Positions 25,377 through 33,747 of a DNA stretch of 64,000 nucleotides are shown here, piece by piece. The stretch's first letter is position 1. Every line of letters begins with the position of its first letter. The notes under the pieces are model-generated. The model was not told the DNA's origin and did not search any database. It saw only the letters and a program-made list of their open reading frames with translations. The stretch comes from Candidatus Rifleibacterium amylolyticum (GTDB taxonomy: Bacteria; Muiribacteriota; Ozemobacteria; Ozemobacterales; Ozemobacteraceae). A program made the position numbers and the translations under genes. The stretch covers positions 1 through 64,000 of the forward strand of contig JAACJG010000013.1 in NCBI GenBank assembly GCA_009917695.1. The letters run 5' to 3'.

Positions 25377-25481
25377 GAGGCATTTATCATTTGCGGCAAC
25401 TTTGCCTCAGGCGTGGTAAAGATTACCTGTAATTTCTCCTCTCGGCATTGGCGCAAAAGTACCACAGCCTGTAAGTCAGGC
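25377..25481 (+). promoter_or_regulatory. Structured non-coding element with mutually exclusive hairpins
   Basis: This gap (25238-25585) has no gene. It contains CAGGCGTGGTA at 25408-25418, complementary to TACCAC (25460-25465) and GCCTG (25467-25471) apart from one bulged A, an 11-bp long-range stem around a 41-base loop. GCCTG can instead pair with CAGGC at 25477-25481 across the five-base loop taagt. GAGGCA (25377-25382) also matches TGCCTC (25403-25408). Such either/or pairing resembles a regulatory RNA leader. However, the readable pilin promoter lies downstream, at 25516, so the element may be transcribed separately or not at all. No known riboswitch consensus was matched. Confidence 0.35.
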
Positions 25482-25515
25482 CAACAAAGACACTTGCAGA
25501 AACTTCAACAAAAAA

Positions 25516-25544
25516 TTGCATTTTGGCATTGTATTTGCGATAAT
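25516..25544 (+). promoter_or_regulatory. Sigma-70-like promoter for the Flp pilin pair
   Basis: TTGCAT at 25516-25521, 17 bases, GATAAT at 25539-25544. Start near 25551, with AGGAGG at about 25575-25580 before the pilin ATG. Confidence 0.6.
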
Positions 25545-25585
25545 ACATAATTGGCAGAACGCCAAAATATTTCAGGAGGATTCAT

Positions 25586-25771
25586 ATGGAACTCATTCGC
25601 AGATTTGTACGTGAAGAAGAAGGCCAGGGCCTGGTCGAATACGCTTTGATTCTCGGCCTCATCGCAGTTGTAGCTATCGCCGCTCTTACTCTCTCAGGCA
25701 GCAGCATCAACAACATGTTCGGCACTATCAGTGGTACTCTTGCCAATGCCGAAAGCACAATCGGTAGCTAA
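25586..25771 (+). CDS. Flp/Fap family type IVb pilin
   Basis: 61 residues: MELIRRFVREEEGQGLVEYA followed by a hydrophobic helix (LILGLIAVVAIAALTLSG) and a short polar tail. G-QGLVEYAL is the Flp prepilin cleavage motif, with Glu at +5 and the neighbouring Tyr at +6. Flp pilins form thin adhesive fibres by the Tad pathway. A strong AGGAGG precedes the ATG. No tad ATPase or secretin is in the window. A second pilin follows after a hairpin. Confidence 0.9.
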   Translation: MELIRRFVREEEGQGLVEYALILGLIAVVAIAALTLSGSSINNMFGTISGTLANAESTIGS

Positions 25772-25792
25772 GCAGGCTCTTGACTAACTGAA

Positions 25793-25826
25793 GACACGAG
25801 GGCAGGCTCATGTCTGCTCTCGTGTC
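25793..25826 (+). terminator. Strong intercistronic hairpin between the two pilins
   Basis: GACACGAGGGCAG (25793-25805) pairs with CTGCTCTCGTGTC (25814-25826), 13 bp with one G-T wobble and an eight-base loop. The T tract is weak (actgttt), so it may be an attenuator or message-stabilising hairpin that sets the ratio of the two pilins. Confidence 0.6.
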
Positions 25827-25859
25827 ACTGTTTAAGCAAATTTTCTGAAAAGAGGATAT

Positions 25860-26036
25860 ATGAGAAACAAGAGAAAAGGGCAAGGGTTGGTTGAATATGC
25901 ATTGATCTTTGGGCTGATGGCGCTGGCTGCAGTTTTTGCCCTCACCACAATGGGAGAAGGTGTAGTCAGGTCTTTGCTTACGCATGTTCGTGATAACGTG
26001 GCAAATGCTGAACAGACGATCGAGAACAGCAAATAA
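25860..26036 (+). CDS. Second Flp-type pilin (58 residues)
   Basis: The frame from ATG 25860 to TAA 26034-26036 encodes MRNKRKGQGLVEYALIFGLM, then a hydrophobic helix and a charged tail ending ENSK. The KGQGLVEYAL prepilin motif is the same as in the preceding pilin, while the leader and tail differ. A GAGG sequence lies a few bases upstream of the ATG. It is easily missed because of its length. It is probably a minor or variant Flp subunit co-transcribed with the first. Confidence 0.85.
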   Translation: MRNKRKGQGLVEYALIFGLMALAAVFALTTMGEGVVRSLLTHVRDNVANAEQTIENSK

Positions 26037-26092
26037 TCTCTGACTCTCTTGTTTCAGAATTCAGACGGCTTAAACGGTTCAAGAGCTCTACA

Positions 26093-26123
26093 AACCGCAT
26101 TTGATGCGGTTGTTTTATTTTTG
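26093..26123 (+). terminator. Rho-independent terminator of the pilin pair
   Basis: AACCGCA (26093-26099), loop tttga, TGCGGTT (26105-26111), then gttttattttt. Confidence 0.85.
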
Positions 26124-26250
26124 CTTGATTCTAAAAAATTGTTTCGGCAAAATTCAGATATGTATTACATGAGCTTATTGTGATGGACATATGTTACCCT
26201 CTTAACAAAGATGCTGTTTTTCTCTCAAAATCGAATAAATGCCTAAAAAT

Positions 26251-26334
26251 CGTCATTGCGAGGATCGCAGCGACGAAGCAAGCTCTCTGAACATGGGATT
26301 GCCGCGTCGTGCTGCCACCCTCCACGCAATGATG
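26251..26334. repeat. Interspersed palindromic repeat, full inverted unit
   Basis: The left arm cgtcattgcgaggatcgcag and the right arm, ending ccaccctccacgcaatgatg, are imperfect inverted copies around a short centre (ctgaacatg). It is the longest copy of the family here. Its bases are open in the frame of the following gene and give a false N-terminus (RHCEDRSDEAS) if that gene is started at 26239. Confidence 0.75.
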
Positions 26335-27546
26335 GTAAGCCACAGCCTCAATATTGAAAAAGCACTATGTAATTTTTTAAATTATAGAAGAGTTAAGTCG
26401 TGGCTGATCATTATTGTTGCAGCATACTTTTTAATTTTTGCAGGGTGGATTTATAAAGCATCCGGAACAGAAGACTACCGGGGCAAGCCAATTGGAACCG
26501 ACTTCATAACATTTTATTCGGCAAGTCGGCTCTTACAGCAAAACAGGCCTGGAGCACTTTTCAGTCATCAGGCAATTCATAAAGCTCAGATAGATGTTGC
26601 TTCGAACTCAAAAGAAGTGTTTGCCTGGCATTACCCCCCTCCTTTTATGCTTGTTGTCTATCCACTCAGCCGCTTAAGCTATTATCATGCTTATTACTTA
26701 TGGATATTACTTACAATTTTACCCTTCCTGCTTTTACTGAAAACCATAAACAGCCATCCTTTAACAATTATGATATTTCTGGCCTTCCCGGGTACATTCC
26801 AGAACATCATTCACGGACAAAACGGCTTTTTGACTGCCGCACTATTCGGAACCGGTCTCTGGCTGGCCGACAAGAAGCCGTTTTACGCAGGTCTTTGCCT
26901 GGGAAGCCTGTTATACAAGCCTCATCTCTCGATATTGATTATTCCGGCACTTTGCGCCGGCAAAAACTGGCGAGCTCTACTGGGTGTGGTAATCTCAACG
27001 GGCACCTGGGTTGTTTCGACCGGTCTTTTCTTTGGCTGGAAGGCCTGGCTGGACTTTTTCAATAATCTGCCGGTAGCCACGGCTGTTCTCAAAAGCGGAT
27101 CGCTTCCACTCTACAAAATGCCGACTCCCACGCCAGGCATGCTACTTTTAGGGGTTTCTCCCGCCAACACCCAGATCATTCAAATTCTCATGTCAATTAT
27201 CTCGGTAGCCTTGATCACCTATATCTGGAGATATCAAGCGAATACCACAATCAAAATTTCCAGTTTAATCGTGGCAACATTTGTTGCAAGTCCCTTCGGA
27301 TTTGATTATGATCTGGTAATTATGGCACCAGCGATTGCCTTGATTTTGTCAGATTCTTGCGCCAGCCAGAAGGGTTATCTCGTCTGGGCACTGTTATTCT
27401 GGTTATTGCCATTTCTGGCGCCTTTAATATCAGTCCTCACACGCGTCCCCTTCGCTCAGATAATTTTTCTGGCATATGTAACGATAAATTTCACAGCCAC
27501 CTGGAAATCAAAACAGGAACGGTTGCCGGTAATTCGCGTAGAATAA
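26332..27546 (+). CDS. GT87 (DUF2029) family membrane glycosyltransferase
   Basis: The frame is open from 26239, but the first 30 codons are translated from the interspersed repeat, so ATG 26329/26332 or later is the likely start (about 404 residues). The protein has about ten helices. The family motif is clear: GTDFITFYSASRLL near the start, WHYPPPFMLVVYPLSRLSYY, a small FLAFPG.FQNIIHGQNGFL segment, and LYKPHLSILIIPAL. GT87 enzymes such as PimE transfer mannose from polyprenyl phosphate on the outer face of the membrane. It is followed, 75 bases on, by another membrane enzyme. Confidence 0.8.
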   Translation: MVSHSLNIEKALCNFLNYRRVKSWLIIIVAAYFLIFAGWIYKASGTEDYRGKPIGTDFITFYSASRLLQQNRPGALFSHQAIHKAQIDVASNSKEVFAWHYPPPFMLVVYPLSRLSYYHAYYLWILLTILPFLLLLKTINSHPLTIMIFLAFPGTFQNIIHGQNGFLTAALFGTGLWLADKKPFYAGLCLGSLLYKPHLSILIIPALCAGKNWRALLGVVISTGTWVVSTGLFFGWKAWLDFFNNLPVATAVLKSGSLPLYKMPTPTPGMLLLGVSPANTQIIQILMSIISVALITYIWRYQANTTIKISSLIVATFVASPFGFDYDLVIMAPAIALILSDSCASQKGYLVWALLFWLLPFLAPLISVLTRVPFAQIIFLAYVTINFTATWKSKQERLPVIRVE

Positions 27547-27621
27547 TGCGTCTGAAATCAAAATTTGCACCTGCTAAAGAATAAATAATACAGAACCTCT
27601 CAGGTAGAGATAATATATCAA

Positions 27622-29346
27622 ATGGATAAGTGGAAAGAGAAAGAGGCATCGTTGATACCAAAATCAGAGCTGGCTATTGCGCTTATTCTAATGATCAGCA
27701 GTGTATTGCTCTGCTATCCATGTTTCAAAGACACCATGAACGTCCTGGATGACATGCCTTTTCATCTGGGGCGAATTCAGAGCGTTGCAGCTAATCTAAG
27801 AATTGGTAATATACTGCCAACTGTTTACGGCGATGCGATAAACAATTATGGTTATGCCAGCGCCTTTTTTTATCCTGATCTCTGGCTCTATTTGCCGGCA
27901 ATGCTTGTATTGTCAGGGTTCGAACTGCTAAGAGCATACCAGATTTTTCTTTTTCTGATAACTTTGGCCACTTCTTTGGCAATGTACTATTCGACAAAAA
28001 AGATTATGGCCATTCTTCAAATCGATCATTACTGCAATATACAGGCTGATCACGGCCTAAAAGCCGAACAGACAATTGCTTTACTGGCAACCGTTTTTTA
28101 TATCGCATTTCCTTATCGCCTGATAGACATCTATCTTAGAGGCGCATTAGGAGAAATTCTGGCCTTTGTATTCATTCCGGTAGTCGCATGGGGAGTTACC
28201 GAAATACTCCATGTTAAAAATCCTGACTGGAAGATACTGATGCTGGGCTCTCTGGGATTGCTTTATTCGCACATCATCTCATGTTTCATGGTGAGCATAC
28301 TTGTCGGGCTGATTTTTGCATTTAACTGGAAGCATAGCCTACAGATAAAGACCGGATTGGCAAAACTCTGCCTGTACAGCTCCGCACTGGGTGCTGCTTT
28401 TATAATTCCCTTGCTAGAACAAATGCGCAGCAATAAATTTTATTATAATGTCCGTAGTCCATTTGGCTCATTAGCCGAGCAATCGGCAGTTATTGCACCT
28501 GCTCTGGACAACTGGCTGCTTCTCTTATTAAATTTGGTCCTTATTGCACTTTTTTACTTCTATCACAATTGGTTGAACAGTCGCCAGAAAGATTCTCGAG
28601 TGGCACTGCTCGTTTTTGCATCTCTCTACCCTGTAGTAATGACGACAAATTTGTTCCCATGGGAATTTTTTGAACAGTTTCCTTTTGTCAGATACATCCA
28701 GTTTCCCTGGCGACTGTTCATGTTTGTCTGTTATTTCAGCTCTTTATCTGCTGGTATTATTTTGATTAAACGGTATCTTGCTCACAGGTCACAAAACTTT
28801 TTCTTTACAGTTCTTGGGCTTGTTTTAGTCTCTGGCGCCTTTCTCGTTTCCGTGTACACGCAACCATCACCAGTTGTCACCAGATCACTTGATTATGCTC
28901 CGCCTCTTGTCAGTATAGGTCAGGCAGAATATCTGCCAGCTTCATTTTCTTTCGGGGAGTTTCAAAAAAGCTCTCCAACACCCAGATTATTGGCAGGAAA
29001 TGCAACGATCACGAGTTATTCGAAAACAGGGAATCTCGCCAGACTTGCATTTTCACAGGCATCAGACTCATTTACTATTGAACTGCCAATAATTTATTAC
29101 AGAGGTTACACTGCTACAGTTAACAATCAGCCGGTTAAAATTGAAGAAAGCAGTAATGGCCAGGCTCAAGTAACTATTAACAGTCTGGAATCAGGAAATC
29201 TGATCGTTCAGTACAACCACACTCTGCTGCAGATGATAGCCTACGCCATATCTCTGACAACAATAATTTATCTACTTGTGACGAGTTTTCTGTCTCATCT
29301 GAACTGTATGATAAAGGGGTTCAGACAGTCTCGTCAGTATTATTGA
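27622..29346 (+). CDS. PTPS-related (PF10131-type) polytopic membrane protein
   Basis: 574 residues with about eleven helices. The N-terminal external loop reads DDMPFHLGRIQSVAANLRIG, then YGDAINNYGYASAFFYPDLW, the hallmark of the so-called 6-pyruvoyl-tetrahydropterin-synthase-related membrane family, which is probably a GT-C glycosyltransferase group. The C-terminal part (about 420-540) is a beta-rich external domain (IELPIIYYRGYTATVNNQPV), as in YfhO-like proteins. The 3' end overlaps the convergent GT2 gene by 26 bases. The actual sugar chemistry is unknown. Confidence 0.7.
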   Translation: MDKWKEKEASLIPKSELAIALILMISSVLLCYPCFKDTMNVLDDMPFHLGRIQSVAANLRIGNILPTVYGDAINNYGYASAFFYPDLWLYLPAMLVLSGFELLRAYQIFLFLITLATSLAMYYSTKKIMAILQIDHYCNIQADHGLKAEQTIALLATVFYIAFPYRLIDIYLRGALGEILAFVFIPVVAWGVTEILHVKNPDWKILMLGSLGLLYSHIISCFMVSILVGLIFAFNWKHSLQIKTGLAKLCLYSSALGAAFIIPLLEQMRSNKFYYNVRSPFGSLAEQSAVIAPALDNWLLLLLNLVLIALFYFYHNWLNSRQKDSRVALLVFASLYPVVMTTNLFPWEFFEQFPFVRYIQFPWRLFMFVCYFSSLSAGIILIKRYLAHRSQNFFFTVLGLVLVSGAFLVSVYTQPSPVVTRSLDYAPPLVSIGQAEYLPASFSFGEFQKSSPTPRLLAGNATITSYSKTGNLARLAFSQASDSFTIELPIIYYRGYTATVNNQPVKIEESSNGQAQVTINSLESGNLIVQYNHTLLQMIAYAISLTTIIYLLVTSFLSHLNCMIKGFRQSRQYY

Positions 29347-30301
29347 GATCTGAATTTGCCTGATCTATTTTTTCTGAGGTTTTTATAAGATATATAGGCC
29401 TTCGCTTGGTTTCAAGATATGTCTTAGCTAAATATTGCCCCAGAATGCCGGTGCAGAAAAGTTGAATTCCACCCATGAAAAGTATTATGACAGCAAGAGA
29501 TGGCCAGCCACTGACAGGGTCGCCAAACAGAAGAGTTCTAACTATGATGAAGCAGACGAAAAAGAAAGCAATCGCACAGAAAAATATTCCAACAAATGCC
29601 GACAAAGCAAGAGGAGCGGTTGAAAAAGCCGTTATGCCCTCAAGAGAATACAAAAACAACCCCCAGAAAGACCACTTGGTATTTCCGGCGGCTCTCTGAA
29701 CATTTTCATATTCCAGCCATTTGGTTTTGAAGCCCACCCACTCGTTGATACCTTTGGTAAATCGGTTGTATTCATTCATTGCCAATATCGCATCTGCCAT
29801 CTGTCGGGTCATAAGCCTGTAATCTCGTGCACCATCGACAAATTCCGTTTTGGAAATCATTTTAATCAGCTTATAATACTGTCGCGCAAAAAAAGACCGT
29901 ATTACTGGTTCGCCGGCTCTGGTCGTTCTTCTTGTTGCCGCCGAATCATAGCCTTCTCTTGTGAGAGCGAGATACATATCCATCAACAAAGAAGGCGGAT
30001 CCTGCAAATCGACATCCATTATCGCTACATAATCGCCCAGAGAATTTTCAAGCCCGGCAAAAATAGCTGCTTCCTTGCCAAAATTTCTAGAAAGAGAAAG
30101 ATAGCGAACCCTTTGGTCGCTTTTGTGCAAATCCCTGGCTATTTGAAGAGTGTTGTCCCGAGAACCGTCATCAATGAAAATAATTTCAAAGTTTACGCCT
30201 ATGCTCTTGAATCTTTCTGCCTCTTTGCAGATTTCGTCATAAAAAATCCGGATAACTTCTTCTTCATTGAAACAGGGCACTATTATCGATAACAAGCTCA
30301 T
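29321..30301 (-). CDS. GtrB-like family 2 glycosyltransferase (polyprenyl-phosphate sugar synthase)
   Basis: 326 residues: a GT-A domain (1-225) with SIIVPCFNEEEVI, FIDDGSRDNT, NFGKEAAIFAG and the metal-binding MDVDLQDP, then DGARDYRLM, and two C-terminal membrane helices (about 230-300). This is the layout of GtrB/ArnC/dolichyl-phosphate-sugar synthases, which load a sugar from a nucleotide donor onto undecaprenyl phosphate on the cytoplasmic face. It would supply donors for the nearby GT-C enzymes. It overlaps the upstream gene by ATGA (30301-30298), so the two form an operon. Confidence 0.85.
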   Translation of the reverse strand: MSLLSIIVPCFNEEEVIRIFYDEICKEAERFKSIGVNFEIIFIDDGSRDNTLQIARDLHKSDQRVRYLSLSRNFGKEAAIFAGLENSLGDYVAIMDVDLQDPPSLLMDMYLALTREGYDSAATRRTTRAGEPVIRSFFARQYYKLIKMISKTEFVDGARDYRLMTRQMADAILAMNEYNRFTKGINEWVGFKTKWLEYENVQRAAGNTKWSFWGLFLYSLEGITAFSTAPLALSAFVGIFFCAIAFFFVCFIIVRTLLFGDPVSGWPSLAVIILFMGGIQLFCTGILGQYLAKTYLETKRRPIYLIKTSEKIDQANSDLNNTDETV

Positions 30302-31827
30302 TCTTCTGTTACTCCATGTTCCAGATTATGTTTGATGCGCCTGTAGTATACGGCATTATCAGTGGCCAGCACTAATTTGTATTTTTGCGGGTGGCTCTTC
30401 AAATATACAGCTAAAGCGTGATTAAATCTAATAAGAAAAGCATCGAAATCATACTTCTCGATTATTTTTTCAGGATCAAATATTTTATCCAGCTGTTTTT
30501 CATCTGACTGAACCAGATTTGACAGGCTTCTTGTATCTCGCAGGTTATGTGGTGAAAACAGGTCGGCCCTGGCATCAGCAAAAGTTTCTATGTCATTGTA
30601 TATAAGCGATTCGCCAAAGTTGTAATCATTGAATAGCCTTTTGGGGGCATCTCTCTTTACAAATTCTATGATTTTTTTATCTAACACAGAAGAAATAAGC
30701 TTACCCTCACGGACTGTGTTAATCGTCGCTTTAATGCTTAATACATTTGTCAGGATCAACGCTGCGACAATCAGCATAAATGCTGGCTTATCATACCGGG
30801 TCTTTACTGATTTAGATTCTCTGAATATTAAATAATCAAATGTAAAAAAAGTAGAAGCAATATAAAAGACAACCCCAAATCTCACACTTCTGAAGAACAT
30901 ATAAGCAAAAAATAGAAAAAGCAGCAGGTCCAGGACTTTAACTTTCTTATCTGTAATAACCAGGCTCAGCGATACTATAAGCATCGGCCAGAAAAACAGG
31001 ACGAGATGAGTTATCTGTTTGGCATCCGGCGGGGCCCATTCATTGATCATATCCTGCATAAAAGCATCGCCCATGTTGGCATAAGGATATACAATCATGT
31101 CTACGCCATAAGGGTTCAAGGCCAGAGCAAAAAGAGAAAGAATTCCTACTCCCAGAATGGTGATCAACTGCTTTCTTGAGAGTTTTTCGCCATGCAGCTT
31201 GCCGAATGAGAATTCAAGAGCTCCGGAAACAAAAAATATGAAACAAAGAATATAAGAAAGGGTTGACGATCCGCCGTGAAGATTGCCCCAAAGCACAGAG
31301 AGAACAGGTATGAAATAAATCAGTCTGGATGATTCACTTTCCTTATAGCGGTACAAACAGAATAATGTCGCATAGATAAGAAAATAGCTTATCAAATGAG
31401 GTCGGCCGTAGAACATGAAACGAAACAGCACCACCATTGGTGCAAGATATATGATGGTAAAAGCTATATTTTTTCTTATAGCCTGCCTGCTTCTGAACAA
31501 AATAAGCATCGCCATGGCAATGGCAGAACCCAATGAAAACAAAAATATACCAATATCATGTGTCAGGCTGTGAATCAGATAAAACAATACCTGCGACATC
31601 CATTCATGAGAAGCCCAGATCAGACCTTTCTCCTTAGCATACCAGGAAAAAATATCAATGGTTGGCAAAGCACGGTTGTTCACCATCCATTCACCCGCTT
31701 TTACATGCCACCAGAAATCATTGCCAGAAATACCTAGACTGAATGAAGCTATCAATCCGGTGATAATAGAAAAAACAAGAATCCAGAACGGCTTATCATC
31801 AATCAACTTCTCTTCACTGCCATTCAT
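30298..31827 (-). CDS. Polytopic membrane protein, GT-C glycosyltransferase-like
   Basis: 509 residues, about ten to eleven helices. The N-terminal external loop GNDFWWHVKAGEWMVNN, followed by IDIFSWYAKEKGLIWASHEW, is a recurring signature (DFWWHL..G.....IP..D.FS......W..HEWL) of bacterial membrane proteins in polysaccharide loci. A C-terminal soluble segment (KRLFNDYNFGESLIYNDIET) follows the last helix. A GGAGG site precedes the ATG by eight bases. It is coupled to the GtrB-like gene downstream. It probably uses the lipid-linked sugar that GtrB makes; this is inferred from the gene pair. Confidence 0.65.
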   Translation of the reverse strand: MNGSEEKLIDDKPFWILVFSIITGLIASFSLGISGNDFWWHVKAGEWMVNNRALPTIDIFSWYAKEKGLIWASHEWMSQVLFYLIHSLTHDIGIFLFSLGSAIAMAMLILFRSRQAIRKNIAFTIIYLAPMVVLFRFMFYGRPHLISYFLIYATLFCLYRYKESESSRLIYFIPVLSVLWGNLHGGSSTLSYILCFIFFVSGALEFSFGKLHGEKLSRKQLITILGVGILSLFALALNPYGVDMIVYPYANMGDAFMQDMINEWAPPDAKQITHLVLFFWPMLIVSLSLVITDKKVKVLDLLLFLFFAYMFFRSVRFGVVFYIASTFFTFDYLIFRESKSVKTRYDKPAFMLIVAALILTNVLSIKATINTVREGKLISSVLDKKIIEFVKRDAPKRLFNDYNFGESLIYNDIETFADARADLFSPHNLRDTRSLSNLVQSDEKQLDKIFDPEKIIEKYDFDAFLIRFNHALAVYLKSHPQKYKLVLATDNAVYYRRIKHNLEHGVTEE

Positions 31828-31845
31828 GATTTTCCCTCCATCAAA

Positions 31846-33261
31846 CTACATCGAAAGTCTTTTAAACAAATAAAGTCGACGCTGTGATTCTGATATAGCT
31901 TCACTTGCTTCCAAATGAAACTGCGTTAAAAAGGCCTCTTCGAAACTACTTTCATTGTAGTCCGGAAATATGTCTGGACGCGAAGCAAGCAGTCTCTGCA
32001 CCTGTGAATCTGACTTAGGAACGAATTCAATAATCAGATAATTGCAGATCCGTGCCATAAATGAAGCAATAAGCGACAATGGGAGGTTGTTGGAAATTGC
32101 CAGATGATGGATAAGCGCCAGAGCCATAACGGTATCGGCCGGGCCTCGCGAAAAAAGTGATCTACGCTCTTCATTCGCCCAGCCAATTGCCGGCGAAGGG
32201 TTAGTGATATCAAGCAAAAGAGGCAATATTTTACAGTCTTTCTGGTCGCGACAAAAAAGATAATTCTTTTCAACCGCGGCCGGATCTATATCGAATGCGA
32301 TTACTCTTTTACTGTATTGGGCTGCGATATGGCTATACACGCCAGTATTGGCGCCAAGATCCCATACCAGCTCCTGCGATCCAATTTTATCAAAAAACTG
32401 TTCTATCAACTTCTTTTTGTGCTCGGCAGAAGCATCTTTATAATTGGTGTTTGCGTAATAATTACCCCATTCAGTGCCCTTGGCTTTATAGTTTTGAGCA
32501 TTAATGCCTGACTCGAGACTATCGATGATCCCAAGCAGAGCATTTCGTGAAACTTTTCCCTGAGACTGACCGGAGGGAGCTTTGTCGGCAAAATAATTCT
32601 GAGATCCAGCATGAAGATGGATATGTGTCAGAAGAGAAAAATTCAGCCAGGTTCGCAACGGCAACAATCTACTTGCAAGATCCAGAGGAATACCATCTAT
32701 ATTAGCCAACCAGAGCTTTTGCAGCCTGATATCACAACGACTCATCAACGCTAACGGAGCGAGAAAGTGCTGACAAAACTGTCGGTATGCAGACCAGGGC
32801 TCACCTTCTCTGTACGGCTCAAAAGACAATGTGTCAATAAAAACAGGTTTTGCATTAACAAATTGAATATTGAATGCACTACAATCTTTCAGAGACATGC
32901 CAAATTCCAAGGCTGTTTTCTGAATCTGTAAAGTCGCTGATGCTGCGTCTCTCAATTGGCTGAAAGACCATTCCCATGGATACGATGTAAAAGGCACCTG
33001 AGCTGGACGAATAACTTTATAGGAAGTATTTGAATCGAAAGGCTCAACAGCGACTTCTTCGTGCGCAACTAGCAGCCCAGATTTTACAAGCGAGTCATAG
33101 AACCCTGATTTTATAAGACTTTCGTAACACTCTTTACCAACGAAGTTTATCTGACGGTATATCTGGCCTTCACGAGAAAACACAAAACCTGCAGGATCTC
33201 TAAATGATGAGGCTATTCGCTCACTGGTCATCTTATTCTGATTCTGATCCTCTGCCAGCAT
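31846..33261 (-). CDS. NoeA-like SAM-dependent methyltransferase
   Basis: About 471 residues. The N-terminal 240 residues resemble the nodulation-protein NoeA-like group: SSFRDPAGFVFSREGQIYRQ, RPAQVPFTSYPWEWSFSQL, LKDCSAFNIQFVNAKPVFID. The C-terminal half is a methyltransferase: LVWDLGANTGVYSHIAA, VIAFDIDPAAVEKNY, then ALIHHLAISNNLPL. The start is uncertain: TTG 33270, ATG 33261 and ATG 33231 are all in frame and overlap or abut the upstream gene's end, and no ribosome site is clear. NoeA relatives modify extracellular glycolipids or proteins; the substrate here is unknown. Confidence 0.75.
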   Translation of the reverse strand: MLAEDQNQNKMTSERIASSFRDPAGFVFSREGQIYRQINFVGKECYESLIKSGFYDSLVKSGLLVAHEEVAVEPFDSNTSYKVIRPAQVPFTSYPWEWSFSQLRDAASATLQIQKTALEFGMSLKDCSAFNIQFVNAKPVFIDTLSFEPYREGEPWSAYRQFCQHFLAPLALMSRCDIRLQKLWLANIDGIPLDLASRLLPLRTWLNFSLLTHIHLHAGSQNYFADKAPSGQSQGKVSRNALLGIIDSLESGINAQNYKAKGTEWGNYYANTNYKDASAEHKKKLIEQFFDKIGSQELVWDLGANTGVYSHIAAQYSKRVIAFDIDPAAVEKNYLFCRDQKDCKILPLLLDITNPSPAIGWANEERRSLFSRGPADTVMALALIHHLAISNNLPLSLIASFMARICNYLIIEFVPKSDSQVQRLLASRPDIFPDYNESSFEEAFLTQFHLEASEAISESQRRLYLFKRLSM

Positions 33262-33595
33262 GCTTTTCAAACCGCTCAGCCCCTTTATCTTCAGATGATT
33301 CCGACTTCAACTGCTTGTTCGTAACTTCCGAGTCTACAGTAGATTTGTTATCCTCAGGATTATGGCGGCAAAACCAGCTCTTGATTCTTTGCCAATAGCT
33401 TTTTACAACAAAAAGCGCACCAAAAAGAGCTGCAATAAGAGTTTGCAAAATAAAACTGCCGGTGCCAGGATCAAGATAAGAGTAAGCAGCAGGTAATACT
33501 CCTGTCAGAAAAAAAATCAACAAAAATGCGATTTTCAAACATATCGATTTCGTAGGAAAGAAAGAATTTGAGTATTCTATCCCGCGATGTTTCAT
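33233..33595 (-). CDS. Small membrane protein of polysaccharide loci
   Basis: 120 residues from ATG 33595, with an AGGCAGG-like site upstream; the TTG at 33613 is less likely. One helix in the first 30 residues is followed by YLDPGTGSFILQTLIAALFG, a well-conserved motif of small uncharacterised bacterial membrane proteins that accompany phosphodiesterase- or sulfatase-type glycan genes, then a charged tail rich in Ser, Glu and Lys. It overlaps the start region of the methyltransferase gene, so the two are probably one operon. Function unknown. Confidence 0.65.
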   Translation of the reverse strand: MKHRGIEYSNSFFPTKSICLKIAFLLIFFLTGVLPAAYSYLDPGTGSFILQTLIAALFGALFVVKSYWQRIKSWFCRHNPEDNKSTVDSEVTNKQLKSESSEDKGAERFEKHAGRGSESE

Positions 33596-33747
33596 ATGAG
33601 TTACCTGCCTCAAAAGAATTTTGTCAGCAGTATATCTTCATTTATTGCCAGAAGCCAGTTATTTTTAGCCCATAACATGGAGAACGCATGGGTTCTGTGA
33701 TAAACTAACTCAACGTTTGAACAATAGATCTGAGTGGCTTTTCCATT

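Noticed and set aside
25401-25490. Cyclic di-GMP-I (GEMM) riboswitch before the pilins
   Set aside because: A ggcgcaaaa segment and the pilin context suggested it, but the GNRA hairpin and the cagggcaaacc first half are absent. Kept only as an unassigned structured element.
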